Shown here one piece after another: positions 9,701 through 18,883 of a DNA stretch of 64,000 nt (its first letter is position 1; the number at the start of each line of letters is the position of its first letter). Location of the stretch: positions 89,600,264 to 89,664,263 of the forward strand of contig NC_088797.1 in the NCBI RefSeq assembly GCF_011386835.1, given 5' to 3'. The DNA comes from Chrysemys picta bellii. Its lineage: Eukaryota > Chordata > Testudines > Emydidae. The notes beneath the pieces were generated by a model, which was not told where the DNA came from, did not search any database, and saw only the letters and a list, made by a program, of their open reading frames with translations. The translations under genes were made by a program, and so were the position numbers.

Positions 9701-11643
9701 ATGCTGTCCGATAATCGAAAAAGAGCACCAGCATGGACCGTACGGGAGGTACTGGATCTGATCGCTATATGGGGAGAGGATTCAGTGCTAGCAGAACTTC
9801 GTTCGAAAAGACGAAATGCCAAAACTTTTGAAAAAATCTCCAAGGGCATGATGGAGAGAGGCCACAATAGGGACTCAGATCTGTGCCGCGTGAAAGTCAA
9901 GGAGCTCAGACAAGCCTATCAAAAAACAAAGGAGGCAAACAGTCGCTCTGGGTCAGAGCCGTGGACATGACGCTTCTACGCCGAGCTGCATGCAGTTCTA
10001 GGGGGGGCCACCATCACTACCCCACCTCTGACCGTGGATTCCGAGGTGGGGATAATCTCAGCCATGCCTGAGGATTCTGCAGATGGGGAAGATGAGGAGG
10101 AGAATGAGCTTGCGGAGAGCACACAGCACTCCGTTCTCCCCAACAGCCACGATCTTTTTCTCAGCCTGAATGAAGTACCCTCCCAACCCTCCCAAGGCAG
10201 CACCCAAGACCATGACCCCATGGAAGGGACCTCGGGTGAGTTTACCTTTTAAAATATAAAACATGGTTTAAAAGCAAGCGTTTTTTAATGATTACTTTGC
10301 CCGGAGGACTTGGGATGCATTCGCGGCCAGTACAGCTACTGGAAAAGTCTATTAACGTGTCTGGGGATGGAGCGGAAATCCTCCAGGAACATCTCCATGA
10401 AGTTCTCCTGGAGGTACTCCAAAAGCCTTTGCAGAAGGTTTGTGGGCAGTGCAGCCTTCTTCCGTCCTCCATGGTAGGACACTTGACCACGCCATGCTAG
10501 TAGCAAGTAATCTGGTATCATTGCAAGACAAAGCCTGGCAGCGTATGGTCCCGGTGTTTGCTGGCATTCAAGCAACATCTGTTCTTTATCTCGCTGTGTA
10601 ATCCTCGGGAGAGTGATATTGCTCATCGTAACCTGGTTGAAATACGGGAATTTAATTAAGGGGACAGAGGTGGCCCTTCCTACTGGGCAGTTTGCCTGTG
10701 GCTGAAAAGAAATCCTTCCCTGCAGTTAGCCAAGCGTGGGGGGATGGGGGCGAATTGACGCTGAGCTTTTCACGTTTGGCTAGCAAGGATCCTGATACCA
10801 GCCACGCGGTGGGGGGAGGGATAAAGCGACCATCCCAGAGAATTGGATGCGGGGGGGTTAGTTTGTTTTCTGCTCCTGAAGGTTAACAGGAAAACCGCAG
10901 CACTCAACGGGCTTTGCTTGGTATGTGGGAAAGGAGGGCGCAGAAGCCGAAAGACAATGGCTTACCATGGCCGCATGCAAGCCGAAGTCTGTTGCCCAGA
11001 ACTGTGTCTGTGATCTCTAACACCAAAGCCACAGGCACTCAATATTAAGATGCAAAATGCGACCTTGCACTGAAATCACATGTGCTATGTAATGTGAATA
11101 GTGTTGTTCACTGTGAAAGAGAATAAGCATTGTTCTGTAAAATGTATCTTTTTAAAAACTTCTCTCCTTTTTTCCCTCCCTCCCGCAGCTGCAAATTTTT
11201 CAAGCCTCCCTCCTCCGTCCCGAAGGCTATCTCAGATAAGGTGGCGGAAAAAGAGGATGCGAGATGAAATGTTCTCGGCAATCATGGAATCCACCCGCAA
11301 TGAAAGAGCTCATTTGAATGAGTGGAAGGACATGGTATCTAAGTACAGGAAAGATGCCAGTGAACGTAAGGTCATGAGGGACGATTGAGATGAGAGATGG
11401 CAGGCTGCAACGCTGGGGCTGCTGCGTGATCAAACGGACATGCTCCGGCATCTGGTGGAGCTTCAGGAATGGCAGCAGGATCACAGAGTGCCGCTGCAGC
11501 TGCTGTATAATTTCCCTCCCCCCTCACCATGTTCCATGGCCTCCTCACCCAGATATGTAAGAACGCGAGGGGGGGGGGGGCTCCGTGCACCCTCCCAGTC
11601 CACACCAGTGGACAGCCCAACCAAAAGGCTGTCATTATACTGA
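9701..11643 (+). pseudogene. Harbinger A Myb/SANT-like partner protein, two exons, two premature stops
   Basis: Exon 1 runs from the conserved start ATG at 9701 (an in-frame upstream ATG lies at 9668) to a donor at 10235|GTGAGT. Exon 2 begins at 11189 after TCCCGCAG, and the phases match (G then CT, giving Ala). The N-terminus is a trihelix/Myb-like domain (KRAPAW...LLDLI-type helix, then MMERGHNRDSDLCRVKVKEL). An acidic middle follows (DGEDEEENELAE). Exon 2 is basic then helical (RWRKKRMRDEMFSAIME), ending at 11643. TGA at 9968-9970 and TGA at 11386-11388 break an otherwise open frame; the latter looks like CGA decay. In the established Harbinger model this protein brings transposase to the nucleus and DNA ends. 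Equivalent genes are at 20077 and 29975. Confidence 0.85.
10336..10626 (-). CDS. third Harbinger ORF (copy A), 96 aa, function unknown
   Basis: An uninterrupted 96-codon frame lies antisense inside the intron of the Myb gene, downstream of the transposase on the same strand. I do not recognise the protein. It has an N-terminal ITLPRITQRDKEQ, a central TPGPYAARLCLAMIPDYLLL, then VSYHGGRKKAALP and a C-terminal helical NLLQRLLEYLQENF with RHVNRLF. Copy C (29067-29363) encodes a protein about 70% identical by eye, and copy B (20688-21000) keeps a damaged, more distant relative, so the frame is a real component of the family. The start sits in CCAGGTTACGATG, very like the start context of the Myb gene. 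The ALP...LLQRLLEYLQENF part faintly recalls a BEN-type fold, but this is only a guess. Confidence 0.6.
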   Translation of the reverse strand: MSNITLPRITQRDKEQMLLECQQTPGPYAARLCLAMIPDYLLLAWRGQVSYHGGRKKAALPTNLLQRLLEYLQENFMEMFLEDFRSIPRHVNRLFQ

Positions 11644-11736
11644 ATTTTTTTAGTGGCCTTTTCCTTCCCTCCTATCCTCCTCCCAAACCCCACCCGGGCT
11701 ACCTTGTCAGTTCTCTCCCTATGTTTATAATCAATT

Positions 11737-11776
11737 AATAAAGAATACATGATTTTTAAATGATAGTGACTTTATT
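11737..11776. terminator. convergent poly(A) signals between Harbinger A genes
   Basis: AATAAA at 11737-11742 serves the plus-strand Myb gene. TTTATT at 11771-11776 is AATAAA on the minus strand and serves the transposase. The two converging transcripts would therefore end or overlap within about 40 bp. The same arrangement recurs in copies B and C. Confidence 0.7.
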
Positions 11777-11934
11777 TCCTTTGAAAGCAAGCTGTGATTG
11801 AAGGGGGGAGGGTGGTTTGCTCACAGGGAATGAGTCAATCAAGGTCGGCGGGTTTTCAACAAACAGAACTTTCACACCGTAGCCTAGCCAGTCATGAAAC
11901 TGGTTTTCAAAGCTTCTCTGATGCGCAGCGTGCC

Positions 11935-13362
11935 TCAGTGTGCTCTTCTAATTGCCCTGGTGTCTGGCTTTTCAAAATTGGCTGCCAGGCGATCTGCCTC
12001 AACCTCCCACCCCACCATAAAGGTCTCCCCCTTACTCTCACAGAGATTGTGGAGCACACAGCAAGCAGTAATAACAATGGGGATATTGGTTTGGCTGAGG
12101 TCTGACTGAGTCAGTAACAAGCGCCAGCAACCTTTTAAACATCCAAATGCACATTCTACCACCATTCTGCACTTGCTCAGCCTGTAGTTGAACAGTTCCT
12201 GACTACTGTCCAGGCTGCCTGTGCATGGCTTCATGAGCCATGGCATTAAGGAGCAGGCTGAGTCTCCAAGAATAACTATAGGCATTTCAACATCCCCAAC
12301 GGTTATTTTCTGGTCCGGGAAGTAAGTCCCTTGCTGCAGCCGTTTAAACAGAGTTGTGTTCCTGAAGACGCGAGCGTCATGAACCCTTCCCGGCCAGCCC
12401 ACGTTGATGTTGGTGAAACATCCCTTGTGATCCACCAGTGCTTGCAGCACCATTGAAAAGTACCTCTTGCGGTTTATGTACTCGGTACCCTGGTACTCTG
12501 GTGCCAAGATAGGGATATGGGTTCCATCTATTGCCCCACCACAGTTAGGGAATCCCATTGCAGCAAAGCCATCCACTATGACCTGCACATTTCCCAGAGT
12601 CACTACCTTTGGTAGCAGCAGCTCAGTGTTTGCTTTGGCTACTTGCATCACAGCAGCCCTCACAGTAGATTTGCCCACTCCAAATGGATTCCCGACTGAC
12701 CGGTAGCTGTCTGGAGTTGCAAGTTTCCACAGGGCTATTGCCACTCGCTTCTCAACTGTAAGGGCTGATCTCATCTTGGTATTCTGGCGCTTCAAGGCAG
12801 GGGAAAGCAAGTCACAAAGTTCCATGAAAGTGCCCTTACGCATGCAAAAGTTTCGCAGCCACTGGGAATCGTCCCACACCCGCAACACTATGCGGTCCCA
12901 CCAGTCTGTGCTTGTTTCCCGGGCCCAGAATCGGCGTTCCACGGCTATAACCTGCCCCATTAACAGCATGATCTCCAAAGCGCCGGGGCCCACGGTTTGA
13001 TAGAATTCCATGTCCATGTCCTCATCGCTCTCGCCGCCACGCTGCCGTAGCCTACTCCTCGCTGCCTCGTTTTGCAGGTTCTGGTTCAGCATAAACTGCA
13101 TGATAACGCGCGAGGTGTTTACCATGTTCATGACTGCTGTCTTGAGCTGAGCGTGCTCCATGCTTGCCATGGTATGGCGTCTGCACTGTTCACCCAGGAA
13201 AAAGGCGTGAAACGGTTGTCTGCCGTTGCTTTCCTGGAGAGAGGGGGAGGATGTACCCAGAACCACCTGCGACAATGTTTTTGGCCCCATCAGGCATTGG
13301 GATCTCAACCCAGAATTCCAATGGGTGGAGGAGACTGTGGGAACTATGGGATAACTACCCAC
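11935..13362 (-). CDS. Harbinger A transposase, uninterrupted frame
   Basis: DDE-type transposase of the PIF/Harbinger (HARBI1-like) family; it would cut and rejoin the element's ends in the nucleus. The open frame is 475 codons. The likely start is the later Met at residue 65 (13170), where MASMEH aligns with the other copies, giving 411 aa. A helix-turn-helix-like stretch lies at residues 203-243 (KRVAIALWKLATPDSYRSVG...STVRAAVMQV). Catalytic-region motifs are FPNCGGAIDGTHIPI (D279), GWPGRVHDARVF (D329), and VVECAFGCLKG (E403). The GDSACSLMPWLMKPC block (365-379) differs from the GDPAYxLMPWLMKPY of copies B and C, and CLKGCWR replaces RLKGRWR, so activity may be lost despite the open frame. 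It ends in IRRAH, exactly as in copy C. Confidence 0.92.
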   Translation of the reverse strand: MGSYPIVPTVSSTHWNSGLRSQCLMGPKTLSQVVLGTSSPSLQESNGRQPFHAFFLGEQCRRHTMASMEHAQLKTAVMNMVNTSRVIMQFMLNQNLQNEAARSRLRQRGGESDEDMDMEFYQTVGPGALEIMLLMGQVIAVERRFWARETSTDWWDRIVLRVWDDSQWLRNFCMRKGTFMELCDLLSPALKRQNTKMRSALTVEKRVAIALWKLATPDSYRSVGNPFGVGKSTVRAAVMQVAKANTELLLPKVVTLGNVQVIVDGFAAMGFPNCGGAIDGTHIPILAPEYQGTEYINRKRYFSMVLQALVDHKGCFTNINVGWPGRVHDARVFRNTTLFKRLQQGTYFPDQKITVGDVEMPIVILGDSACSLMPWLMKPCTGSLDSSQELFNYRLSKCRMVVECAFGCLKGCWRLLLTQSDLSQTNIPIVITACCVLHNLCESKGETFMVGWEVEADRLAANFEKPDTRAIRRAH

Positions 13363-13522
13363 AGTGCAACGCTCTGGAAATCAACACTAACCCCGGTACA
13401 TGTACGCACACCGCCAAATTAATGTGCTTAGTGTGTCCGCATACATTTGACTTTATACAATCTGTTTCCAAAATTAGAATTCTGTAAATTCGGATTAATC
13501 CCGTAGTGTAGACATACCCTTA

Positions 13523-14113
13523 GAAGTGGAAGGCTATGATTTGGCAATCTGCTGCTGTTTATAAGCCACTAATTGTTTGCCCTCTAGACAGAAAGCAAGA
13601 GAGGGTCCATAAAAAGACAAACAAGGGAGAAGGAGATGAAAAACTATTTTGCTCTCCTTTCTTGGAAAAATAATTACCATTGCATTTTTGTGGGCAAAGA
13701 TTTCATTTGTTTTTTGATTTATGAAAATTTAACCATCATACCAGAGTAGCAAGAGCACATCACACCAGTATCCCATTATTTGTGTTGTCTTCCTTCCAAT
13801 TCTGGATCTACTGCAAAGTCCTTGGGTAAAATTCTGGCTTCACTGATGTCCAATAGGAGTTTTGCCATTGACCACAATGGATCTAAGAGTTTCATTTCTA
13901 GTGTTAATGGGCTGTGCTGTTTCAATAACAAGACATCATTTATGATTGAACAGAAACCAAAACCTCTAAATTTCAACCTGGGACAATAAACAGCCCAGAA
14001 CTACTAGTCTGTGACTGTGGATGCAGTTTAGAATCCATGGCTGAGACAGAAAAAGAGAAGTGTGCTAGCGGTGGTTTTTTTAATGTGTTCTGGGCCCAAT
14101 ATGTTATACAAAG
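13523..14113. other. unassigned non-coding stretch
   Basis: No gene or defined repeat was seen between the Harbinger element and the solo LTR. Confidence 0.4.
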
Positions 14114-14117
14114 CTTG

Positions 14118-15506
14118 TGTAAGCAGAGTCAGGATGAGCTCTACCCTGACATCTGGTGGTGAATTATGGCGAGTGTGGAAAAGAACTCCAGGGGCTGATC
14201 TTGTTTGCATAGGCACGCCCACTCGCCTGGCATGAAACAACAGCAACTCAAAGTGGTTACTTTGGCTGGTGTGGGATCCCCAGTTTTCTCTGTTATTGCG
14301 GCAGGAAGAATAAAGTTTTGTTACCCTGATTCTGTGAATCAAGGCCAGTGGAACTGTTGTATGACAGAAGGACTGAGTGAGTCCTTCACCATTACCTAAG
14401 TAGCACTTGCTTGACAAGGGGCATGGGTTACAAAACCCAGTGAATTGAGAGAGGATGGGGGACAGGTATTTGTACCTGATGGTATGGGCCCCCTCTGAGG
14501 GTTTGAAACACCAATTGCACTATCTCCTCTCTCCACTGTTGAATGTCAGAGTTAACTTTGATTCCATTAGGAGTCTAGTTACAGGCTGCTGAGCTGAATT
14601 CACTTTGGGCCAATGGTGCACTAGCACTGGGGCTCCCCTACTATGAGCTGAAATTGCTAAGAGCTGAAATCACAAAAGAGCTAAAGTTATTAAGAGCTGA
14701 GATCACGGATAACTTTCCTGATTATTTTCTTCCATGTTAACTAGTGAGGGAGCCTGAAGCTATATTGCTAAGCAGCTGGTGGAGCAATTTGTGGGGACGA
14801 CTGGAGGAGCAGCGAGTGGCATGGAGCCTTGCGGGGCCGGTTGGAGCGGCCCAAGGAACGGCGAGCGGAGCTGTTTGCGGGGACGGCTGGAGCGGCTCAC
14901 AGGTCGGTGAGCGGAGCGGAGCAGCTTGTAGAGCGAAGCAGTTTGTGGGACGGCAGGAAGTGGACTGGCTTGTGGTGAAGGCTGCGGCGGAACCCCACGG
15001 AGAGACGGCCGGCTGGCTTTGGATCACGTAAGGGTGCCCCTTAACACCCTGTGTGGCCCCCCCCTTTACTCTGGGGCTGCACTGAGCAGGGACAGAGACT
15101 TTGGGATTTGCTGGACTTTTGGGACTTTGGGTGGTTGCTGGACCCAAGAGACTTTGGGTGATTTTTGGGTTGCTGGATTCAAGAACCAAAGGGAAAGGAC
15201 ACAGCCCAATTTGCTGGGGTGGGTTTTTTACTCATAGTTTGTGTTATGAATCCTGTTTGTGGTGTTTTTTCAATTTAATGCTGATGTCGTTTACCTCATG
15301 TTATTAAACATTTTCTGCTACACTCAGACTCCGTGCTTGCGAGAGGGGAAGTATTGCCTCTTAGAGGCACCCAGGGGGTGGTATGTAATTGTCCCAGGTC
15401 ACTGGGTGGGGCTCGAGCCGGTTTTGCATTGTGTTATTGAAACGGAACCCCTAGATACAGAACCCGGCCCTTGTTGCTGCCAACTTAGATGGGCAGAAGG
15501 GTTACA
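14118..15506 (+). mobile_element. solo LTR, about 1.39 kb, retrotransposon remnant
   Basis: The segment begins TGTAAGCAGAGTC and ends GGGTTACA, with the 4-bp duplication CTTG on each side (14114-14117 and 15507-15510). It has the TG...CA ends of an LTR, a GC-rich middle with repeated GAGCGG words, and a pyrimidine- and T-rich 3' part. No internal gag or pol was found next to it, so it is a solo LTR. The 4-bp duplication and length suggest a Gypsy-type family; that assignment is an inference. Confidence 0.75.
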
Positions 15507-15734
15507 CTTGGTTGGAAGAAATTGTTTTCCTGTGTTAACTTGTATTTAATTTTGACTTCAGTGATCTAAAACTGAAATGTAATTAATACTGACATTGAGT
15601 ACCATTGTTATAGCAGTGTTAGTCCCAAGATATTAGAGAGACAAGGTGGGTGAGACAGTATCTTTTATTGGATAAGCTTCTGTTGGTGAGAGAGACAAGC
15701 TTTCAAGCTTACACAGAGCTCTTCTTCAAGCCTA

Positions 15735-16416
15735 TAGAGCAATTAAACAGCGTTGCAACCTGAGCCCTGAAAGCCTGTGTCAGCTGGAGACTTTTTGCCT
15801 TTAGTGGTTCTATGGTGTCCCAGGGCAGGGCACTTCTTACTTCAGTCCCCTTCTTGGGTATCACAGTTACCCTGGTGAATGGTTGGCCCATCCCTGGTCC
15901 TGTTTAAACTCCCAGCCCCTTTCTTGGACTTTTAATCCAGAGTCTTAACCCCTCCTTGGGGCTTACACCACTTCACCAGTGGCTGGTGGGGGGAGCTGGG
16001 CCCTCCCACTATTCCAGGTCCCAACGCATGTATTGCTTTCTTTTACTTGGTTGCTGCTACTATTCCCTGGGACACTTCACACTCGGTCCTGTCACCTTTA
16101 CCTGTTACCTTACATTATGGTCCTTGGGTTCCGTATGTCTTGTTCCCTGTTTGCACAGTGCCTCTCCCAAGCCCCATTGCCTGGAAAGCTTCTCCATCTT
16201 CCAGGACTTCCTCATCCTTCTGGTTCCAGTCAGAAACTGATCCACCTGGCCCTGCAGCTCCTTTTAACTGAGCCTGCTGATCTGTGATTATCGGCTTCCC
16301 TCAAGCCTTTCTAGGCAGGTCTGGAGGACCCACCTTCATTGCTCCTTTTCTGGGGTGTGGTAGGACCATAAGGCCTCCAACAGGTAGCCTCAAATGGTCC
16401 AGTACACCCTGTCACA
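15735..16416 (+). mobile_element. LTR-like insertion in PLE copy A
   Basis: PLE similarity stops near 15730 and resumes at 16417. The intervening sequence is pyrimidine-rich and ends ACCCTGTCACA, like the ends of the LTR at 51004-51664 and the fragment at 48640-49048. A matching target duplication was not found (the right flank is CTCTGG), so the left edge is approximate and a deletion may have accompanied the event. Confidence 0.5.
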
Positions 16417-16464
16417 CTCTGGTATATCATTGGTTTCGTGATGCATTTGTCCAGAAATTCTTCT

Positions 16465-16707
16465 TCAAGGTGGCCCATAAAGAGGTTGGCATATTGGGAG
16501 CCATCCTAGTGTACCCATGGCTGTTCCCATGGTTTGGACAAAGCATTTGCTGTTGAATGTAAAACTATTATGAGTGAGGCTGATATGGATGCTTTGGAGA
16601 TGTTTGGGGTGGATATCTGATGGTTGTCCATTGTCTTGTAAATATTTCAGGTAGGCAGCTATACCATCATTATGAGAGATGTTAGTGTATAGGGAGGTGA
16701 CATCCAT
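16465..16707 (-). pseudogene. PLE reverse transcriptase core, fragment
   Basis: The 80-codon frame starts with the PLE motif-A signature MDVTSLYTNI, in which the aspartate is a metal ligand of the polymerase. It contains FNSKCFVQTMGTAMGT, the motif-B region usually read as QxxGTAMGT. The following YxDD motif C is absent, because the sequence runs into stops and then the LTR-like insertion. Upstream towards 17500 (translated on the minus strand) there are further decayed RT peptides in shifting frames. The copy cannot make an active enzyme. Confidence 0.85.
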
Positions 16708-17505
16708 GGTGGCGGCAAGGATGGTGTTCTGAAGGAGGTTGTTAATGTTAATGTTGCGGAGTTTGTGGAGGAAGTTGGTTGTGTCTTACAGGAAGCTGGC
16801 CCTTTGTGTGATGAGTGGTTTAAGGATGGTTTTTGTGTCGCGATATTCCTTCAATAAGAGTGCCATGGGCAGATAGGATAGATCTGCCTGGGTTTCCTTG
16901 TTTGCGTATCTTTGGAAGCATGTAGAAGGTCCCTGGGCTGGGTTTGTGGGGGATGAATTTGTAGATTTTTCTCTTGGAGTTGTTTGGGTAAGGATTTGAG
17001 GATATCCTTAAATCCCTGGCTACATTGTGGTGTGGGGTCTTCTTTCAGTTCTTTATAGCAGGTGGTGTCAAAGAGTTGTCCGTTGGCCTCGTTAACGTAG
17101 TCATCATGATTGAGGACTGCAATGGCACCGCCTTTGTCTCCTGGTTAGAACATTATGTGGTGACTGGATTTAGAAATTGCATAGCTGTCCTTTCAACAGT
17201 GGAGAGATTGTGGTGGATGTGATATTTATTAAGGATTTCACAGTCAATTTTGTTCCTGAAGCAATCAATGTAATGATCAAGAATGTGGCTTCATCCGTTC
17301 TGTGGTGTCCAGTCAGATGATTGTTTTCTTATGCTTTTCAGTGGAGACATGCTAATTGTGAGAGGAGTCTAATTGTTCTGCAAGAATTCTTTGAGATGAA
17401 GTTGGCGAAAGAATTCTTCTAGTTTTCCACATATTAGTATGGTGTCAGGTTCTGCGGTGGGACAGAAGTTCAGTCCTTTAGAAAATACAGATCATTCAGC
17501 TACAG

Positions 17506-17958
17506 TTAAGGATAGTCTTGATAAATTGATGATGTTTGGGTGTTGTGTAGTGTCCATGTGGTGGGTACTGGTGCCAGGGTTTCTCCTGGAGGTGGTGGTG
17601 TAGTTGATTCCACTTTTTGTTTTTGTGTTGGATGGTCATTGTCAGGTTTTTTTTTATAGTTGTTTTGGATTTCTTGCATGATTTTCAAGTAACTTTCCTG
17701 ATTATTTTCTTCCAATGTGTGGGAGCACGTAAGGTACAGTAAGTGGTTCCTCAGTTTTTCTGAAGTCCATCTGTAGAGCTGGTCAGCATATTTGGAGTTG
17801 TATGCAGTGGTCAGAGGGTTATAGATGGTGTTACCTCTGGGGATGGTGGTTTGTTTCTTGCATTTGCTCAGGAAGTAGACGTCGCTGTTAAATTTTGGTT
17901 CCTTTTTCTTCATGTTGTGGAGCTTCAATTTCAGATAGCAAAATTTATTATCTACCAT
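17506..17958 (-). pseudogene. PLE N-terminal region, 150-codon open frame
   Basis: This frame opens directly after the terminal repeat and encodes a basic, Asn/Lys-rich peptide (MVDNKFCYLKLKLH..., LYRWTSEKLRNHLLYLT, LKIMQEIQNNYKKK). It is followed by a proline/threonine stretch (TTPPPPGETLAPVP). The position between the terminal repeat and the RT, on the RT strand, marks it as the N-terminal extension of the PLE protein. Stops and frame changes separate it from the RT core, so it is not functional as a full protein. Confidence 0.65.
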
Positions 17959-18117
17959 TGTTGTATGCAGTGTTGCTGTAGTCGTGTTGATTCCAAAATA
18001 TTACCCTTACCCACCTTGCGGGTCTAATATCTTCTATTGCACCAACTTCTGTTGGGGAGAGAGACAGGCTTTTGAGCTTAGACAGAGCTCTTCTTCAGGC
18101 CTGGGAAACTAGATCTG

Positions 18118-18360
18118 GGCAGGTCTATGATACAAACTGCACCACTATAAGCACTTCTGGTGAAGATGCTTTAAGCCGATGGGAGAGAGCTGTCCTGTTG
18201 GCTTAATAACTCCACGTCCATGAGAGGCATTAGCTATGTCATCAATAAAAGATCTCCCACTGATATAGCGCTGTATACATAGGGGGTTAAAATCGGTGTA
18301 ATTGCATCGATCAGGGGTGTGGATTTTTTCACATTCCTGAGCAATGTAGTTACACTGAAG
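18118..18360 (-). mobile_element. Harbinger-type MITE, diverged
   Basis: Phrases such as AGCACTTCTGGTGAAGATGC and AAGCCGATGGGAGAGAGCT match, in reverse complement, the right half of the MITE at 44421-45186. It abuts the next MITE at TAA (18361-18363). The left end is degraded, so no target duplication can be shown. Confidence 0.55.
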
Positions 18361-18363
18361 TAA

Positions 18364-18659
18364 GGCTTTGTCTACACTAGCATTTTTGTCAGCAAAACTT
18401 TTGTTGGTCAGTGGTGTGGAAAAAAACCCAGCCTGATCGACCATAAGTTTCACTAACAGAAGTGCCTGTGTGGACAGTGTTATGTCGGTAGGAGAGTGTG
18501 TTCTGCCAACATAGCTACCGCCACTTGCTGGGGGTGGTTTAATTATGCCAGCGGGAGAGCTCCCTCCCACCAGCATAGAGCAACTACACAGGAAACCGTA
18601 CAGTGACGCAGCTGCAGCGGTACAGCTGTGTCGCTGTAAGGTCCGTAGTGTAGAGATAG
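18364..18659 (+). mobile_element. Harbinger-type MITE
   Basis: It begins GGCTTTGTCTACACTAG after TAA (18361-18363) and ends near GTAGTGTAGAGATAG, the inverted equivalent with mismatches. The interior is palindromic in parts (GCCAGCGGGAGAGCTCCCTC). There is no coding content. The (G)GNNTNGTCTACACTA ends tie it to the Harbinger elements in this window. Confidence 0.65.
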
Positions 18660-18883
18660 ATGAAGTGTGTAATGTGGACCTGGCTTCAGAGTTTCACTGC
18701 TAAGCACAAAGTGGAACAGATTGTTTATCAGAAGTAGTTAATCATATTTCTAGGGATCATTCAAGGTGAAGTGGCCCATTAACACGTCTCCAGTCATAGG
18801 GCAGAAAGGGGCGGGGTGGGGGGCAGAAAAATGCAGGTGCTTCAATACAGAAATCACGCCCATTTCCAACAGCGCACCCCTAT

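Larger units (their letters stand above)
9320..13519. mobile_element. Harbinger element copy A, full length
   Basis: About 4.2 kb with inverted ends: the left opens GGCCTGGTCTACACTA, and the reverse complement of the right opens GGGTATGTCTACACTAC. Both continue into AATTCGAATTTA-like subterminal DNA. The right flank is TTA (13520-13522) and the left GTA (9317-9319), so the 3-bp duplication typical of PIF/Harbinger has one mismatch. Cargo: a Myb-like partner gene on the plus strand, a transposase on the minus strand, and a third minus-strand frame inside the partner's intron. No other element interrupts it, making it the best-preserved autonomous-type transposon in the window. Confidence 0.92.
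15601..18112 (-). mobile_element. Penelope-like element copy A, broken
   Basis: Read on the minus strand, a terminal repeat at about 17960-18112 is followed by an N-terminal frame (17506-17958) and then decayed reverse transcriptase down to about 16420. A second copy of the terminal sequence lies at 15601-15728, where AAAAGATA and TTGTCTCTCTAATATCTTGG-like phrases match the other terminal copies. Between the RT and that second repeat an LTR-like segment (15735-16416) has replaced the polymerase C-terminus and endonuclease. Both terminal repeats hold hammerhead-like cores (15701-15729 and 18070-18098) with damaged positions. PLEs are retroelements whose RT is allied to telomerase and usually carries a GIY-YIG nuclease. 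Confidence 0.8.

Noticed and set aside
13072..13422. Plus-strand frames of 116 and 107 codons opposite the transposase start
   Set aside because: Shadows of the transposase coding region and the Harbinger subterminal DNA.
14737..15189. Minus-strand open frame of 150 codons
   Set aside because: It lies wholly within the solo LTR (14118-15506), on a GC-rich tract, and has no recognisable domain.
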